DNA of 64,000 nucleotides from Lysobacter alkalisoli (GCF_006547045.1 NZ_CP041242.1:62001-126000), one strand, 5' to 3'; positions 17,505-27,069 are shown, numbered from the stretch's first letter. Notes: a model not told the origin generated them from the sequence alone. Numbers and translations: made by a program.

Positions 17505-18077
17505 TCAGGGCCCCGCGCTGCCTGTAGCGGACGATGCGTCGAGCGCTGCCACATCCCCGGCAGCGGGCGCGGCCAGCAGCTCGTTGAGCGTGGCGATGAG
17601 CCCCGGCACGCTGCGCTCGGAATAACCCAGATGGACCTTTGCGACCTTGCCGGTCTTGTCGATGATGAAGGTATGCGGCACCGCGTTCACACCGTAGGCA
17701 TCGGACACGGCACCGTTGCGGTCGTGGGTCCAGGTCACCTTCGACTTGCGCGCCTGCCGCCGCACCGCGCGGTAGGTCGACGCGTCTTCCTTGAAATTGA
17801 CCACCACCACGCGCAACTGCTCGGGATCGACCTGCTCTTGCAGGTAATCCAGCACCGGGAACTTCCTGCGGCATTGCGGGCACCACGACGCCCAGAAACT
17901 CACCACCATCACCTTGCCGCGATGGTCGCTGATGCGGATTTCCTCGCCTTTCGGCGTCTTGCCCAGCAGGTCCGGCGGCACCTCGCCGGCCTTCGGGCTG
18001 GCGGCGTGCGCCGTTACCGCCGCCATGCAGGCCAGCAGCGCCGCCATCCACGTGGCGACGCGTCGATTCCCGTCCAT
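17505..18077 (-). CDS. TlpA-family thioredoxin-like protein
   Basis: A 190-residue periplasmic thioredoxin-fold protein: signal peptide to about residue 26 (MDGNRRVATWMAALLACMAA, then VTAHAAS), AhpC/TSA-like core with active site WASWCPQC (Cys66, Cys69) and cis-proline in AVPHTFIIDKTG. TlpA/ResA proteins keep cysteines reduced, for example in cytochrome c or copper-centre assembly; the partner is not evident here. ATG 18077 is preceded by AAGGGGGA. The gene is convergent with the M23 peptidase gene; GC-rich inverted repeats around 17465-17515 may terminate both. Confidence 0.85.
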   Translation of the reverse strand: MDGNRRVATWMAALLACMAAVTAHAASPKAGEVPPDLLGKTPKGEEIRISDHRGKVMVVSFWASWCPQCRRKFPVLDYLQEQVDPEQLRVVVVNFKEDASTYRAVRRQARKSKVTWTHDRNGAVSDAYGVNAVPHTFIIDKTGKVAKVHLGYSERSVPGLIATLNELLAAPAAGDVAALDASSATGSAGP

Positions 18078-18251
18078 CGTTCCCCCTTGTCCAGTCCCCT
18101 GCCGATGCATTGTCGGCGGGAGCAACATCGGCCACGCCGGGGTGTGCGTCAAGCCCCGAAGCGGACCGCCGCACGCTCGACGTCGCGCGCTGGCCGCCGT
18201 CGCGCAACCGTGGGTAGCCCGGACAAGGCCACTGGCCGCATCCGGCTGCGG

Positions 18252-18479
18252 TCAGCCCGCGGTGGCGTGCCGCGGCGTCGGCCGCCAGCCCAGCAGCCGT
18301 GCCGGCAGGGTCAGCACCGCGTAGAGGAATGCGAACAACGCCGAGAAGGTGATGCCGATCAACCGGAACGGCAGCGACAGCAACCAGACGAAGGGCCACA
18401 GCACCAGCGCAAGCAGCGCCAGCGGCCAGCACAGCACCAGCAGCAGGCACCAGGCCAGCAGGGCGATGAAGGTCTTCAT
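18252..18479 (-). CDS. Small hydrophobic membrane protein
   Basis: A 75-residue protein with two very hydrophobic stretches (about 3-38 and 43-62, rich in Leu, Trp and Phe) separated by a single Arg-containing turn, and a positively charged tail. AAGGAG lies seven bases before the ATG at 18479, which makes a real small gene likely. No family is recognised. It is monocistronic between the TlpA and YciI-like genes. Confidence 0.65.
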   Translation of the reverse strand: MKTFIALLAWCLLLVLCWPLALLALVLWPFVWLLSLPFRLIGITFSALFAFLYAVLTLPARLLGWRPTPRHATAG

Positions 18480-18656
18480 GGTCGGGCTCCTTGTGCGGGT
18501 GGGCGGCGTGCGGACTCGGCGCGCGATCTACATACACGATGCGGCCCCCGGCACGGCGGTTCAACCGTCCATGCGATGAATCGCCGGATGCTCCGACGAA
18601 ACCGGGGATGTGGCGACGGAACGGCTGCGACGCAGCTTCAGGCAGGCGTCCAGCGC

Positions 18657-19028
18657 TCAACGGGCCAGATAGAACTCCAGGGGGATAAGCTCGACGGCCC
18701 ATCCGCCTTCTTCGCCCAGCGTCGCGGCCGGATGCATGGATGCGATGCGCAACGCCTCGTCATGGCTATCGGCCTCGATGATGAACAGGCCGCCCACCAC
18801 TTCCTTCGACTCGGTGTAAGGCCCGTCGCTGACGTGCGTCCTGCCGCTGCGCGGGCGGAGCGTACTCCAGGTGTCCAGGTCGCCGAGCGACGCGGAAACC
18901 AGAACCTTGCCGGTAGCGCGCATCGTCTCGTCCAATGCAGGGCATTGGCTGACCAATGCCTCGACCTCGTCTGGCGTCATCGCAGCGAACTTTTCGGGGT
19001 TGTAGTAGGCCAGGCCTAGGTATTTCAT
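18657..19028 (-). CDS. YciI/DGPF-domain protein
   Basis: A 123-residue protein of the YCII-related family: MKYLGLAYYNPEKF at the start, the DGPYTESKEVVGGLFIIE signature (DGPF type) and SHDEALRIASMHPAA. These ferredoxin-like dimers often accompany ECF sigma factors; none is next to it here. The ATG at 19028 gives the normal family N-terminus. Function unknown beyond the fold. Confidence 0.85.
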   Translation of the reverse strand: MKYLGLAYYNPEKFAAMTPDEVEALVSQCPALDETMRATGKVLVSASLGDLDTWSTLRPRSGRTHVSDGPYTESKEVVGGLFIIEADSHDEALRIASMHPAATLGEEGGWAVELIPLEFYLAR

Positions 19029-19297
19029 GGGCAATCATTCCGGTTGGGATGCATGGACGACGAAGCCGATGGCCGAAAATCGACAATGAGTTCCGGGAGT
19101 CTTTGTACCGGGCCTTGGCCAGCATGCCCGCTTTGGGTCGGTGTTCGTCGGCTATCGGCCAGAAGCCGACATCAACCATGGCACCACGTCGGCGGTCCAA
19201 GCATCGACAGCCGTGCGATTTGCCTTTTTCGGGCAGCGGCCTTGCCATCCGGAATCGGCGTCGAATCCTTGTCCGGCGGAACGCCCCCTCGTATCGC

Positions 19298-20686
19298 CTA
19301 GGGCTCCTGTCCGGGCTCGGTGCAACGCTCCGGGACAAGTGTGCCTTCCACGAATGCCGACGCCACCTCGATAAAGCACGTCGGTGCGACGTAGGCCAAC
19401 AAGTGGGCACCGCGGTGAACGGTGCTGAAAGTCAGCGGCCCCGCTTCGGCCAATCCCTCGGCGTGAGCCCGTGCTCCGGCATAGGGCGTGTTCGGATCGA
19501 GGGTGCCGTGGATCACCAGCGTTCGCGGTAGTGAGGCGGGCGTGCTGCCGAACCATTCGTCCCGTTCATAACGAGGCACCGGCGAGTCGACGAGAAAGCC
19601 GGGGAGCGGGCTCGTGAAAAGCGCAGCCTCTGCTTCGGCTTCGACGGTCTCGCGGCTCAGATCGCGCCTTTCGTTGTTCTCGGATGCGGAGATCAGCATG
19701 ACCAACGGCAACGACGGCGGCGACAGAGGATGCCGGGTCATCTCCTCCATCATGGTTTGCAGATCGGCAACGGTCGCACGGAGCTCGGCATCATCTTCGC
19801 CCGACAGTTCGTCGACGATGGAGGGGATACGAGCCCGCAGCGTAGGGAAGTTCAACAGTGCGCCGAAGAAGCGCCGGAGGTCGCCGCCGGGCACATGGCT
19901 GCGCCAAGCGGCCTCCGGAGCAGCCGTATCAAGCAGGCGTTGGTAGGCCATCGCCTGGGCCTCACCGAGAAAGGCCCGGCCGACCTCGTCGACCACCGCA
20001 GTCCGGTGGCTCAAGTCCCACTTCGCTTCGTTTTCCGGCGGCACCAGGCCATCAAGGATCAACCCGTCGAGTGCCGGCGGAGCGGCCTGCAGCATGCGCA
20101 GTGCAAGCTGGGTTCCGTACGACACGCTGTATAGCAAGACTTCACCATCGCCGCGATGGCGGGTGAGCAGCGTTGAAAGATCGTGCGCAGCCTGGGTAAT
20201 GGTAAACGCAGAGGTCCGGTCCGTATCCGCATACAGTGCGCCGATGCAAGGGCCCCATTCTTCCCCGGCCAGCGCAACGCCGTCTGGGCTATCGAGCGAT
20301 TCCTGCTTCGGGCAAAGCCGTTCCGACCCACCCGTACCGCGGTGGTCCGGCAGCACCAGGTCGTAGTGGGGAAATGCCTGCCGGAACGTCGGCAGGAGCG
20401 GATGGAACGACGCACCCGGTTCTCCAGGGCCTCCCGCAACGAGCCAGATTTCGCCGCGTCGACTCGCTGGCTCGGTCGCGGGGAAGCGGCGTACGGAAAG
20501 CTCGATGGACGTGCCGTCCGGGGACTCGTGTCGCAGTGGGACGGATGTCGTCAGGCACAGGCTGTCAGCGAGCTCCGGGAACTCGGCGATATCCGCGCAA
20601 GGTGCAAAGCGATCCGCCTCAACGGCTGCAGCTTGGATGGGAAGGCCATACATCAGCAGCGCAGCGGCAACAGCGGATCGGAGCAT
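19298..20686 (-). CDS. Exported alpha/beta hydrolase with TAP-like C-terminal domain
   Basis: A 462-residue hydrolase. A signal peptide (MLRSAVAAALLMYGLPIQAA) is followed by an alpha/beta core with oxyanion motif GGPGEPG (85-91), DHRGTG (114-119) and the nucleophile elbow SVSYGT (Ser189; the usual first Gly is Ser). A TAP-like C-terminal segment has VIHGTLDPNTPYAGARAHAE (catalytic Asp) and HRGAH (His). Relatives include proline iminopeptidases and tripeptidyl aminopeptidases that act on peptides in the periplasm or outside the cell. The frame stays open to 20938, but the ATG at 20686 is the one that produces a signal peptide; no clear ribosome-binding site is seen. Confidence 0.82.
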   Translation of the reverse strand: MLRSAVAAALLMYGLPIQAAAVEADRFAPCADIAEFPELADSLCLTTSVPLRHESPDGTSIELSVRRFPATEPASRRGEIWLVAGGPGEPGASFHPLLPTFRQAFPHYDLVLPDHRGTGGSERLCPKQESLDSPDGVALAGEEWGPCIGALYADTDRTSAFTITQAAHDLSTLLTRHRGDGEVLLYSVSYGTQLALRMLQAAPPALDGLILDGLVPPENEAKWDLSHRTAVVDEVGRAFLGEAQAMAYQRLLDTAAPEAAWRSHVPGGDLRRFFGALLNFPTLRARIPSIVDELSGEDDAELRATVADLQTMMEEMTRHPLSPPSLPLVMLISASENNERRDLSRETVEAEAEAALFTSPLPGFLVDSPVPRYERDEWFGSTPASLPRTLVIHGTLDPNTPYAGARAHAEGLAEAGPLTFSTVHRGAHLLAYVAPTCFIEVASAFVEGTLVPERCTEPGQEP

Positions 20687-21010
20687 CGGTGGGAGCCTGT
20701 GGAGTAACGTCCGATCAAGTATGCCGTGGCGCTTTCGCTGCGGCGCACGCCAGAAGTCACAGCATGCATGGCATGCGAACAGCAGATGTCCGCTTGGGGT
20801 AGCTAGATTGCCGAAAGGGGTGTTCGTGTCGAGCACCACCCCGATCGCAACTGCGTTTGGCGAAAGCTCGACCGCAGGCTGTTCCATGTTTGCGCCAATC
20901 AAGGTGCCGCCCCACCCATTCGCGGGTGACTTTCTCACCTGGCAGCCGGCGCGCGGCTGCCTACACCCGCTCGTTCATCTAGCGGTCGTTGTCGGCTATC
21001 AGGGAAAGGC
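20687..21010. other. Stretch without a supported gene
   Basis: These 324 nt separate the hydrolase gene from the last gene of the restriction operon. Open frames cross it on both strands but none has an initiation region or a recognisable product. It marks the 3' boundary of the restriction-modification operon. I see no terminator with a U-tract, no direct repeat and no attachment site. Confidence 0.6.
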
Positions 21011-21721
21011 CTATAGCAGCGCCCTCTCCAGTCGCTGCTTGCGTTGCTCCCAGTCCGGCATCACCTGGCCGAGCAGCTTGAAGAATCGCGCGTCATGGTC
21101 CCGGTGCTTGATGTGGCACAGCTCATGGGTCACCACGTACTCGATGCAGGGGCGCGGTGCGCGCACCAGATTGACGTTCAGCGTCATGCTGCCGGCGCGC
21201 GACAGGCTGCCCCACCGGGAGTGCATGGTGCGTACGATCAGGCGCGGTGCCGGTGCGTCCTTGAAGTGGCGCAAGCTGCCGTCCAGCACTTCGCCGAACA
21301 CGGCGCGGGCGCGGTCGAGATACCAGTGATGAAGCATGGCCTTGACACGCTGCGGCTCAGGCTCGCCAGCCACGCCGACGAGCAGCTGTCCGCGGGCAAG
21401 CTTCACCCCGGGCGTGTTGTTGGGCAACAGCTTCAGCCGATACTGCTTGCCAAGGTACAGATGCGATTCGCCGTTGATGTACTGCCGCGTCGGCGTGCGC
21501 GGACGATAGCGCTCGAATTCGGCCAACTGGCGGCTGATCCAGGCGGCACGTCTTTGCACCCGTTCGGCGATCAGGGGCTCGGGGCAACCTGCCGGCGCGC
21601 GCACGAGCACGCGGCTGTCGGGGTGCACCTCGATGGCCAATGTCCGCCGTGACGACAGAAACCTCACTTCGTAACGGATCGTGTCGCGGCCGTAGCTCAG
21701 CATCCCCGTCACAGTCTTCAC
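21011..21721 (-). CDS. YgjP-type (DUF45, WLM-like) metallopeptidase
   Basis: A 236-residue protein of the YgjP/DUF45 family with the gluzincin motif HELCHIKH (199-206), preceded by the conserved SRWGS (168-172). Genes of this family are often found next to hsdR of type I restriction systems; what they cleave there is not established. The start is a GTG at 21721 that overlaps the hsdR stop as GTGA, so it is translationally coupled and the last gene of the operon. The protein is cytosolic and complete compared with E. coli YgjP (about 170 residues) plus a longer N-terminal beta-rich part. Confidence 0.87.
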   Translation of the reverse strand: MKTVTGMLSYGRDTIRYEVRFLSSRRTLAIEVHPDSRVLVRAPAGCPEPLIAERVQRRAAWISRQLAEFERYRPRTPTRQYINGESHLYLGKQYRLKLLPNNTPGVKLARGQLLVGVAGEPEPQRVKAMLHHWYLDRARAVFGEVLDGSLRHFKDAPAPRLIVRTMHSRWGSLSRAGSMTLNVNLVRAPRPCIEYVVTHELCHIKHRDHDARFFKLLGQVMPDWEQRKQRLERALL

Positions 21722-24700
21722 TCCGTCATCCGGTGGCGGGCCAGCTGCATGGTCTTCTCGATGATCTCGTCCATCTCCTCGGTGGAGAGCGCGATGCCCT
21801 GCGTACCCCTGACCTCGTCGTAAAGGTAGTCATCGATCTCGTTCATCGTGCGCCGCTGCGCGTCGAGGTCGTCCCAGTAGCCCACCTTGCGGTTGCGCCG
21901 GAAGATGTGCCATACCGCCACCGCCGCCTCGACGGCAGCCGTCTGCGCCCGGTCGGCGTCGCCCAGGTGTCCCGCAACAAAGGGCTGCAGCAGGCCATAG
22001 ACGGCGGCCGCATCGGCATCATCGGCCAGCCCGGGCGGCAGGTCGTCGCGCTTGCGTGAGACCACGGCATTCCGGATTTCGCTGACGCGCTGCAGGTACT
22101 CCAGATCGGACAGGCGCTTGGCTCGGTAGTCGTCGATGGCCTGCTGGATCAGCCGGGAGAACTTTTCGTAGAACGCGGGGTCCTGCTCCAGCCGCTCGTG
22201 GATAGCGCGCTTGGTGGCATGGGCGATCGTGTCGGCCTTGGCGCCCAGGTTCTTTTCGCCGCCTGCGCCCTGCTCCTCGACCACCTGCTGGAACGCGGCC
22301 TCGTCGAAGATGTTCACCGGCGCGTTCAGCTGCACTACTTCGGAGGCCGAGATGTGCGTGTCCAGCAGCTTCTGGATGCGCGGCTCGTAGTCGGTCCTGT
22401 AGTCGATCGCTTCGGCGTAGCGCAGCTTCACCGCCGCCTTCAGGTTGACGAAGCGTTTCAGGTCGTTCTTGTACGCGCGCAGTTTCTGCTCGGGCGTGTC
22501 GGCGATGAAACGCTCGCTCGAAAGGGCGATGGCCAGCGTCTTGGCATAGGCCGAGAGGCGCCCGTAGAAGTCGGCGCGCAGCTTCGCGTCGGCAAGAAGC
22601 AGTTCGAAAGCCTCCTCGTCTTGGCGGTTCTTTACCGTCTTGAACAGGTCCCACAGCTCGGCATGGCGCTGCGGCAGTTGACTGACTTCGTCATGGATCG
22701 AGGCCAGCGCACCTTCCAGATCGCCCGCATCAAAGCCATCCAACCCACTGTATGTGGTCAGCGCTTCGTCCAGCTCACCCAGCACACCCACATAGTCGAT
22801 GACGTAACCGAAGTCCTTGGTCTTGCTGCCGGTCTCGTCCTCGTACAGGCGATTGACCCGCGCAATGGCCTGCAGCAGCGAATGATCCTTCAGCCGCCGG
22901 GCCAGGTAGAGCACCGTGTTGCGCGGCGCATCGAAGCCGGTCAGCAGCTTGTCCACTACGATCAGGATTTCCGGCTCGTCGCCAAACTTGAAGGCGTTGA
23001 CGATCTGCTTGTTGTAGTCGTCTTCCGAGCCGTAGCGCTTCATCATGCGCTGCCAGAAGGCCACCACCGCATCGGTGGATTCCTCCGCATCGACCTCGTC
23101 AAAGCCCTCGCGCTCGTCCGGCGGCGAGATGATCACCTCGCTGGTGACCGCACTCAGCTCGTCCAGGAAGGCCTTATAGCGCAGCGCGGCCGCCTTGCTG
23201 GGCGCCACCAGCTGCGCCTTGAAACCGGTGCCCTGCCAGTTCTGGCGGTAGTGCTCGCTGATGTCGAAGGCGCGCATGTAGATCACCTGCTCGGCCTTGT
23301 TCAGCATTTCGGCGCGGGCGTATTTCTTCTTCAGGTCGGCCTTCTGCTGATCGGTCAGGCCCTGGGTGTGGCGCTCGAACCAGATGTCGATGGCGGCCTG
23401 GTTCTGCTCCAGCTCGACCATGCGCCCCTCGTAGAGCAGCGGCACGATGGCGCCGTCGGCCACCGCCTGGTCGATGGCATAGGTGTGGATCACCCCGCCG
23501 AACCTGGCCACGTCGCTCTTCTCGCGGGTCAGCAGCGGAGTGCCGGTGAAGCCGATGTAGCAGGCGTTCGGAAACATCTGCCGCATCCGCGCTGAATAGC
23601 TGCCCAGCTGGGTGCGCTGGGTCTCGTCCACCAGCACGAAAATGTCGGGCGAGGCATCGCTGAACTTTCTGTAGGCAAGCGCCTTGTCGAACTTGTGTAC
23701 CAGGGTGGTGACGATGTGCGCCTTGCCATCGGACACCAGTTCCACCAGATGGCGGCCGCTCTCGGCCCGGTCCGGCGACAGGCCGCAGGCGGCGAAAGTG
23801 TTGCCGAGCTGCTTGTCCAGGTCCGCGCGGTCGGTCACCAGCACGATACGCGGATTGCGGATGGAAGGCTCCAGAGCCAGCGCGCGCGCCAGCATCACCA
23901 TGGTCAGCGACTTGCCCGAACCCTGTGTATGCCAGACGATACCGCCCCGGCGCTTGCCGCTGTCGTCCGTCTGCCTGACCCGCCGCAGCACCTCCTGAAT
24001 GGCGAACACCTGCTGGTAGCGTGCGATCTTGCGCACGCCGCCGTCAAATACGGTGAAGGCCCAGGTCATCTCCAGCAGGCGTTCGGGGCGGCACAGCGCG
24101 TAGAGCGCGCGGTCCTGCTCGGTCACCTGCCGGCCGACCAGGTAGGGCGCGGCCTCCTCGCGCACGCCCAGCCCGTCGAAGGCCAGATCGAACAGCGAGG
24201 CTTTCACCGATTCCGGCAGTGGGCGTTCCAGCAGCGGTGCCAGTTCCGCGTCGGCCACGTCCTCCTTCCACTTCGACCAGAACTTGGCCGGCGTGCCGGT
24301 GGTGGCATAGCGGGCCTCGTTCTTGTTCAGCGCCAGCACCATCTGCGCATAGGTGAACAGGCGCGGGATGTACTCGTCGCGCTGGTTGCGGATCACCTGC
24401 GAGATCGCCTGGCCCACCTCGACCTTGGGCGACTTGCACTCGATCACCGCGAATGGGATGCCGTTGACGAACAGCACCAGGTCCGGCCGGCAGGTCTCCA
24501 CGCTGCGCGTGCGCTCCACCGTGAACTCGGCCGCCACGTGATAGACGTTGTTGGCCGGATTGCGCCAGTCCACGTAGTTCAGCGTGAAGCTCTTCTGGTC
24601 GCCCTCGATGGACTGTTCCAGCGCCACGCCCAGAGTGAGCAAGTCGTATACCGCCTCGTTGGTCTTGAGCAGGCCGTCGTACTTGACGTTCTTCAGCCGT

Positions 24701-24963
24701 TGGATGGCGCTCTGGAGGTTCTCCTCGCTGAACAGATAACTGCCGCCCTTGTGCTGGATGCGATTCAGCTTCTTGAGCTGTTCGCGCAGGACTTCCTCCA
24801 GCAACACGTTGCCGGCCTTGCCGCCGCGCGCGAACAGCGCCTGGGCAGGTGTCAGGTACCGGTAACCCAGGTTGACCAGCACCTGCAGGGCCGGGAGCTG
24901 GGAGAGGTACTTTTCGTCGAAGCGAAAGGCCTTCTCCGTAGTGTGATCGTTGGAGGCAGTCAT
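21718..24963 (-). CDS. hsdR: Type I restriction endonuclease subunit R (HsdR)
   Basis: A 1081-residue HsdR, the motor and nuclease subunit that translocates DNA and cuts it away from the recognition site. An N-terminal PD-(D/E)xK nuclease is visible (Asp161 in RPDLVLF, Glu175 and Lys177 in AVIECKSP), followed by SF2 helicase motifs: Walker A HTQGSGKS (345-352), DETQR (446-450, in place of DEAH), FTGTPLL, and LLTGFDAP with the later ARVNR motif VI. The C-terminal helical part binds the methylase core. The start ATG at 24963 fits the family N-terminus; the upstream extension overlaps the HAD gene and lacks signals. Spacing from the HAD stop is 25 nt, the only gap in the operon. Confidence 0.95.
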   Translation of the reverse strand: MTASNDHTTEKAFRFDEKYLSQLPALQVLVNLGYRYLTPAQALFARGGKAGNVLLEEVLREQLKKLNRIQHKGGSYLFSEENLQSAIQRLKNVKYDGLLKTNEAVYDLLTLGVALEQSIEGDQKSFTLNYVDWRNPANNVYHVAAEFTVERTRSVETCRPDLVLFVNGIPFAVIECKSPKVEVGQAISQVIRNQRDEYIPRLFTYAQMVLALNKNEARYATTGTPAKFWSKWKEDVADAELAPLLERPLPESVKASLFDLAFDGLGVREEAAPYLVGRQVTEQDRALYALCRPERLLEMTWAFTVFDGGVRKIARYQQVFAIQEVLRRVRQTDDSGKRRGGIVWHTQGSGKSLTMVMLARALALEPSIRNPRIVLVTDRADLDKQLGNTFAACGLSPDRAESGRHLVELVSDGKAHIVTTLVHKFDKALAYRKFSDASPDIFVLVDETQRTQLGSYSARMRQMFPNACYIGFTGTPLLTREKSDVARFGGVIHTYAIDQAVADGAIVPLLYEGRMVELEQNQAAIDIWFERHTQGLTDQQKADLKKKYARAEMLNKAEQVIYMRAFDISEHYRQNWQGTGFKAQLVAPSKAAALRYKAFLDELSAVTSEVIISPPDEREGFDEVDAEESTDAVVAFWQRMMKRYGSEDDYNKQIVNAFKFGDEPEILIVVDKLLTGFDAPRNTVLYLARRLKDHSLLQAIARVNRLYEDETGSKTKDFGYVIDYVGVLGELDEALTTYSGLDGFDAGDLEGALASIHDEVSQLPQRHAELWDLFKTVKNRQDEEAFELLLADAKLRADFYGRLSAYAKTLAIALSSERFIADTPEQKLRAYKNDLKRFVNLKAAVKLRYAEAIDYRTDYEPRIQKLLDTHISASEVVQLNAPVNIFDEAAFQQVVEEQGAGGEKNLGAKADTIAHATKRAIHERLEQDPAFYEKFSRLIQQAIDDYRAKRLSDLEYLQRVSEIRNAVVSRKRDDLPPGLADDADAAAVYGLLQPFVAGHLGDADRAQTAAVEAAVAVWHIFRRNRKVGYWDDLDAQRRTMNEIDDYLYDEVRGTQGIALSTEEMDEIIEKTMQLARHRMTE

Positions 24964-24988
24964 CGGTCTCGTCTCATCGCAGGAGTGG

Positions 24989-25834
24989 TTACCACCAGTC
25001 CGAAAGCAGGCCGTTGGATGCGTGCCTGGCGGCAACCGCATCGATCTGCGCTTTGATGATCCGGTCCAGATCGGAGCCCTCGCCGTAGCTGGCGGGCACG
25101 GCGCAGTGGACGCGGCCATCGCTCATGTGCTTCTGCGCCTTGGCCTTTCCGCCCTTTTTGCCCGGCGTGTACACCGCGATGGAAAGCCCGCCCTGATCCT
25201 TGACCAGCCGGAAGCACGGGATATCGGTGTCTCCGTCGCCGATGAAGACCATGTTCTCGAACGGGACCGGGCGCTCGCGCTTGGGAACGACCTTGTTCAC
25301 GGAAGCGTTGTCGGACAGGTCGTGCGCGCCCTTGTTGATCCGGAACAGGTACTGCGTCTTTGTGGTGTAGTTGATCGCCAATGCTGGCCAGTCGGCGACG
25401 CCGTTCTGGTCGAACATGTACTTGGATGCGTAGACCTGCGCGAACTTCTTCCTGATCGGCGTGCCGGCAAAGATCTCCTCGTTCCCGGACGAGATCAGCA
25501 CATGCTGCAGTTCAACGGACTTTCCCTTGGCATACGCATTGACACGGTCGAACCACCCTTCCACGCCGTCGAACAAGGCGATTGATCGGCCTCGCGCCTT
25601 GAAGTCGCGCTTCCGGACTGCAACGCCACTGGCGCTCGCCTTCTTCAGCATGAGGTTCATGTAGACCAGGACTTCGTCGGCCTGGTGTTGTTTCGCCAGT
25701 TCTTTGACCTCTGCCCAAAATTCCTTCGGCGTCATTCCGATATCGGGAAGAAACTGGTGCTCCTGCATGTTCCCGGGGGCAAGCGTACCGTCGAAGTCAT
25801 AGGCGATGGCCATGCGGGCGTGCTTCTTGCTCAT
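24989..25834 (-). CDS. HAD-superfamily phosphatase in the R-M operon
   Basis: A 281-residue cytosolic HAD hydrolase with all four motifs: DFDGT (13-17, nucleophile Asp13 and acid/base Asp15), LISSG (113-117), a Lys in the TTKTQYLF region (about 159) and GDGDTDIPC (199-207, metal-binding Asp). An insertion between motifs I and II (about 30-105) forms a helical cap. The substrate is unknown; relatives of this size are annotated only as haloacid dehalogenase-like. Its start overlaps the hsdS stop (ATGA) and it lies directly in front of hsdR, so it is produced with the restriction system. A role in processing nucleotide or DNA-end phosphates is speculation. Confidence 0.85.
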   Translation of the reverse strand: MSKKHARMAIAYDFDGTLAPGNMQEHQFLPDIGMTPKEFWAEVKELAKQHQADEVLVYMNLMLKKASASGVAVRKRDFKARGRSIALFDGVEGWFDRVNAYAKGKSVELQHVLISSGNEEIFAGTPIRKKFAQVYASKYMFDQNGVADWPALAINYTTKTQYLFRINKGAHDLSDNASVNKVVPKRERPVPFENMVFIGDGDTDIPCFRLVKDQGGLSIAVYTPGKKGGKAKAQKHMSDGRVHCAVPASYGEGSDLDRIIKAQIDAVAARHASNGLLSDWW

Positions 25835-27069
25835 TGGTTGTTTCCATCGAGATTTGAGGTGATCCGCCACCGGCCGGTCAACAGCTTCTGCATCAGGCCT
25901 CGCTTCTGGGTCTTCAGCGCCGCAACGGACTGGCCGAGCAGGTCGATCTCCTCGCGCAGTGCGTTGAGGTAACGGGCGATGGCGGCTTGCGTGTTGGTAT
26001 CCGGCAGCGGAATCGTGATAGCCGCGAACTCGGAGAAGGACACGGTTTCGCGGACGCTGCCCTGGGCGCTGTTCTTGATGCGTTGGCGAGCCTCGTGGGA
26101 ATTCAGCCAGTGGAGGAAATAGTCCGAGTTGACTTTTTCCTCATCGAGCCGGAACACGACATACATCGGGCTGAGCACACCATCGTCCCAGCCGTCGAGG
26201 CGGGCGATGGAGCCGACGTTGATGCGCGACGGGTTGTAGGCGTACTGCCCACGGCGCACGACCTTGTAATTGGACAGGTCGGCACTGGCGACGCGGCGCT
26301 CGAACTGGTCTTCGGGCAGCACGAAGCCGCGGGAGTTGGTCATGCTCAGCACGCGGGCTTCGTTGCCGCTTCGATTACGCGTGGAGACTTCTCCAGCAAA
26401 GGTGCCGACATGGGCGTGCGGGTGCTGGCCCCGGCTGATCAGGCACGACAGTTCGTGGCTGTAGTGTCGCTCCTTCGCCGCGATCAGTTGCTCGATTTTC
26501 TGGATGGCGGTGTCCCAAGTCGACAGAAGGCTGGCAATCTCCTGTTGGAGTTCAAAGTTTGGTAACGAGACACGTTGGCGCTTGAGGTTCTTGCCATTAA
26601 TGACTGGAACGGTGCCGTCATTACAAAAGTGCTGTAGGTCTTGAAAGTCGAACCAGTAGTACAGGTATTCGGATGAGCAAGAGTGCGTATCCCTCACGGC
26701 CACAACGATCACGTTATCGTCTGTGAGGCTTGCGTGTCGAAGGATGCGCTTGTTGTTGTTTCTCAGTGCTGCACCAACTCGCGGGAATACGATGCTTCCA
26801 GGAGGAAATGGTTTCACGCCCATCTCTTCTATGACACTGTCATCAACGTAGTTGAGGGTCTTGTCGAGATACTTTGTATTTCCGTGAGCGTTGAGGTCGC
26901 CGACCTTTACGTACAGCCATTTTCCTGCCGCTTGACCTTGGTAGGTAGGACTGAAGGTGTAGCCCTGTTGCACCATTGCGATTTCGCCAAGTGGATATTC
27001 GTCGAAGTGGTGAGTTGTAGCTTGCCGAGTGGCGTTGTCTTTGCGCTTGGCGGTGGTTTCGAGTGTCAT
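25831..27069 (-). CDS. hsdS: Type I specificity subunit HsdS, full length
   Basis: A 412-residue HsdS with two target-recognition domains: TRD1 about residues 25-165, first conserved helical spacer about 170-215 (LPNFELQQEIASLLSTWDTA), TRD2 about 220-360, second spacer LPDTNTQAAIARYLNALREE at the C-terminus. Each TRD reads one half of a bipartite DNA target. Base composition is visibly more AT-rich in TRD1 (about 26.5-27.0 kb) than in hsdM or hsdR, the usual sign of exchange of recognition domains. Start and stop overlap rhuM and the HAD gene by 4 nt each. Confidence 0.92.
   Translation of the reverse strand: MTLETTAKRKDNATRQATTHHFDEYPLGEIAMVQQGYTFSPTYQGQAAGKWLYVKVGDLNAHGNTKYLDKTLNYVDDSVIEEMGVKPFPPGSIVFPRVGAALRNNNKRILRHASLTDDNVIVVAVRDTHSCSSEYLYYWFDFQDLQHFCNDGTVPVINGKNLKRQRVSLPNFELQQEIASLLSTWDTAIQKIEQLIAAKERHYSHELSCLISRGQHPHAHVGTFAGEVSTRNRSGNEARVLSMTNSRGFVLPEDQFERRVASADLSNYKVVRRGQYAYNPSRINVGSIARLDGWDDGVLSPMYVVFRLDEEKVNSDYFLHWLNSHEARQRIKNSAQGSVRETVSFSEFAAITIPLPDTNTQAAIARYLNALREEIDLLGQSVAALKTQKRGLMQKLLTGRWRITSNLDGNNQ

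Noticed and set aside
19029-19297. Possible small genes between the YciI-like and hydrolase genes
   Set aside because: Open frames exist on both strands but none has a ribosome-binding site or a recognisable product.
20687-20938. N-terminal extension of the alpha/beta hydrolase gene
   Set aside because: It would bury the signal peptide, and the added sequence has no match to the family.
22198-25056. Open frames on the plus strand opposite hsdR
   Set aside because: Shadows of hsdR; no initiation signals and no recognisable domains.
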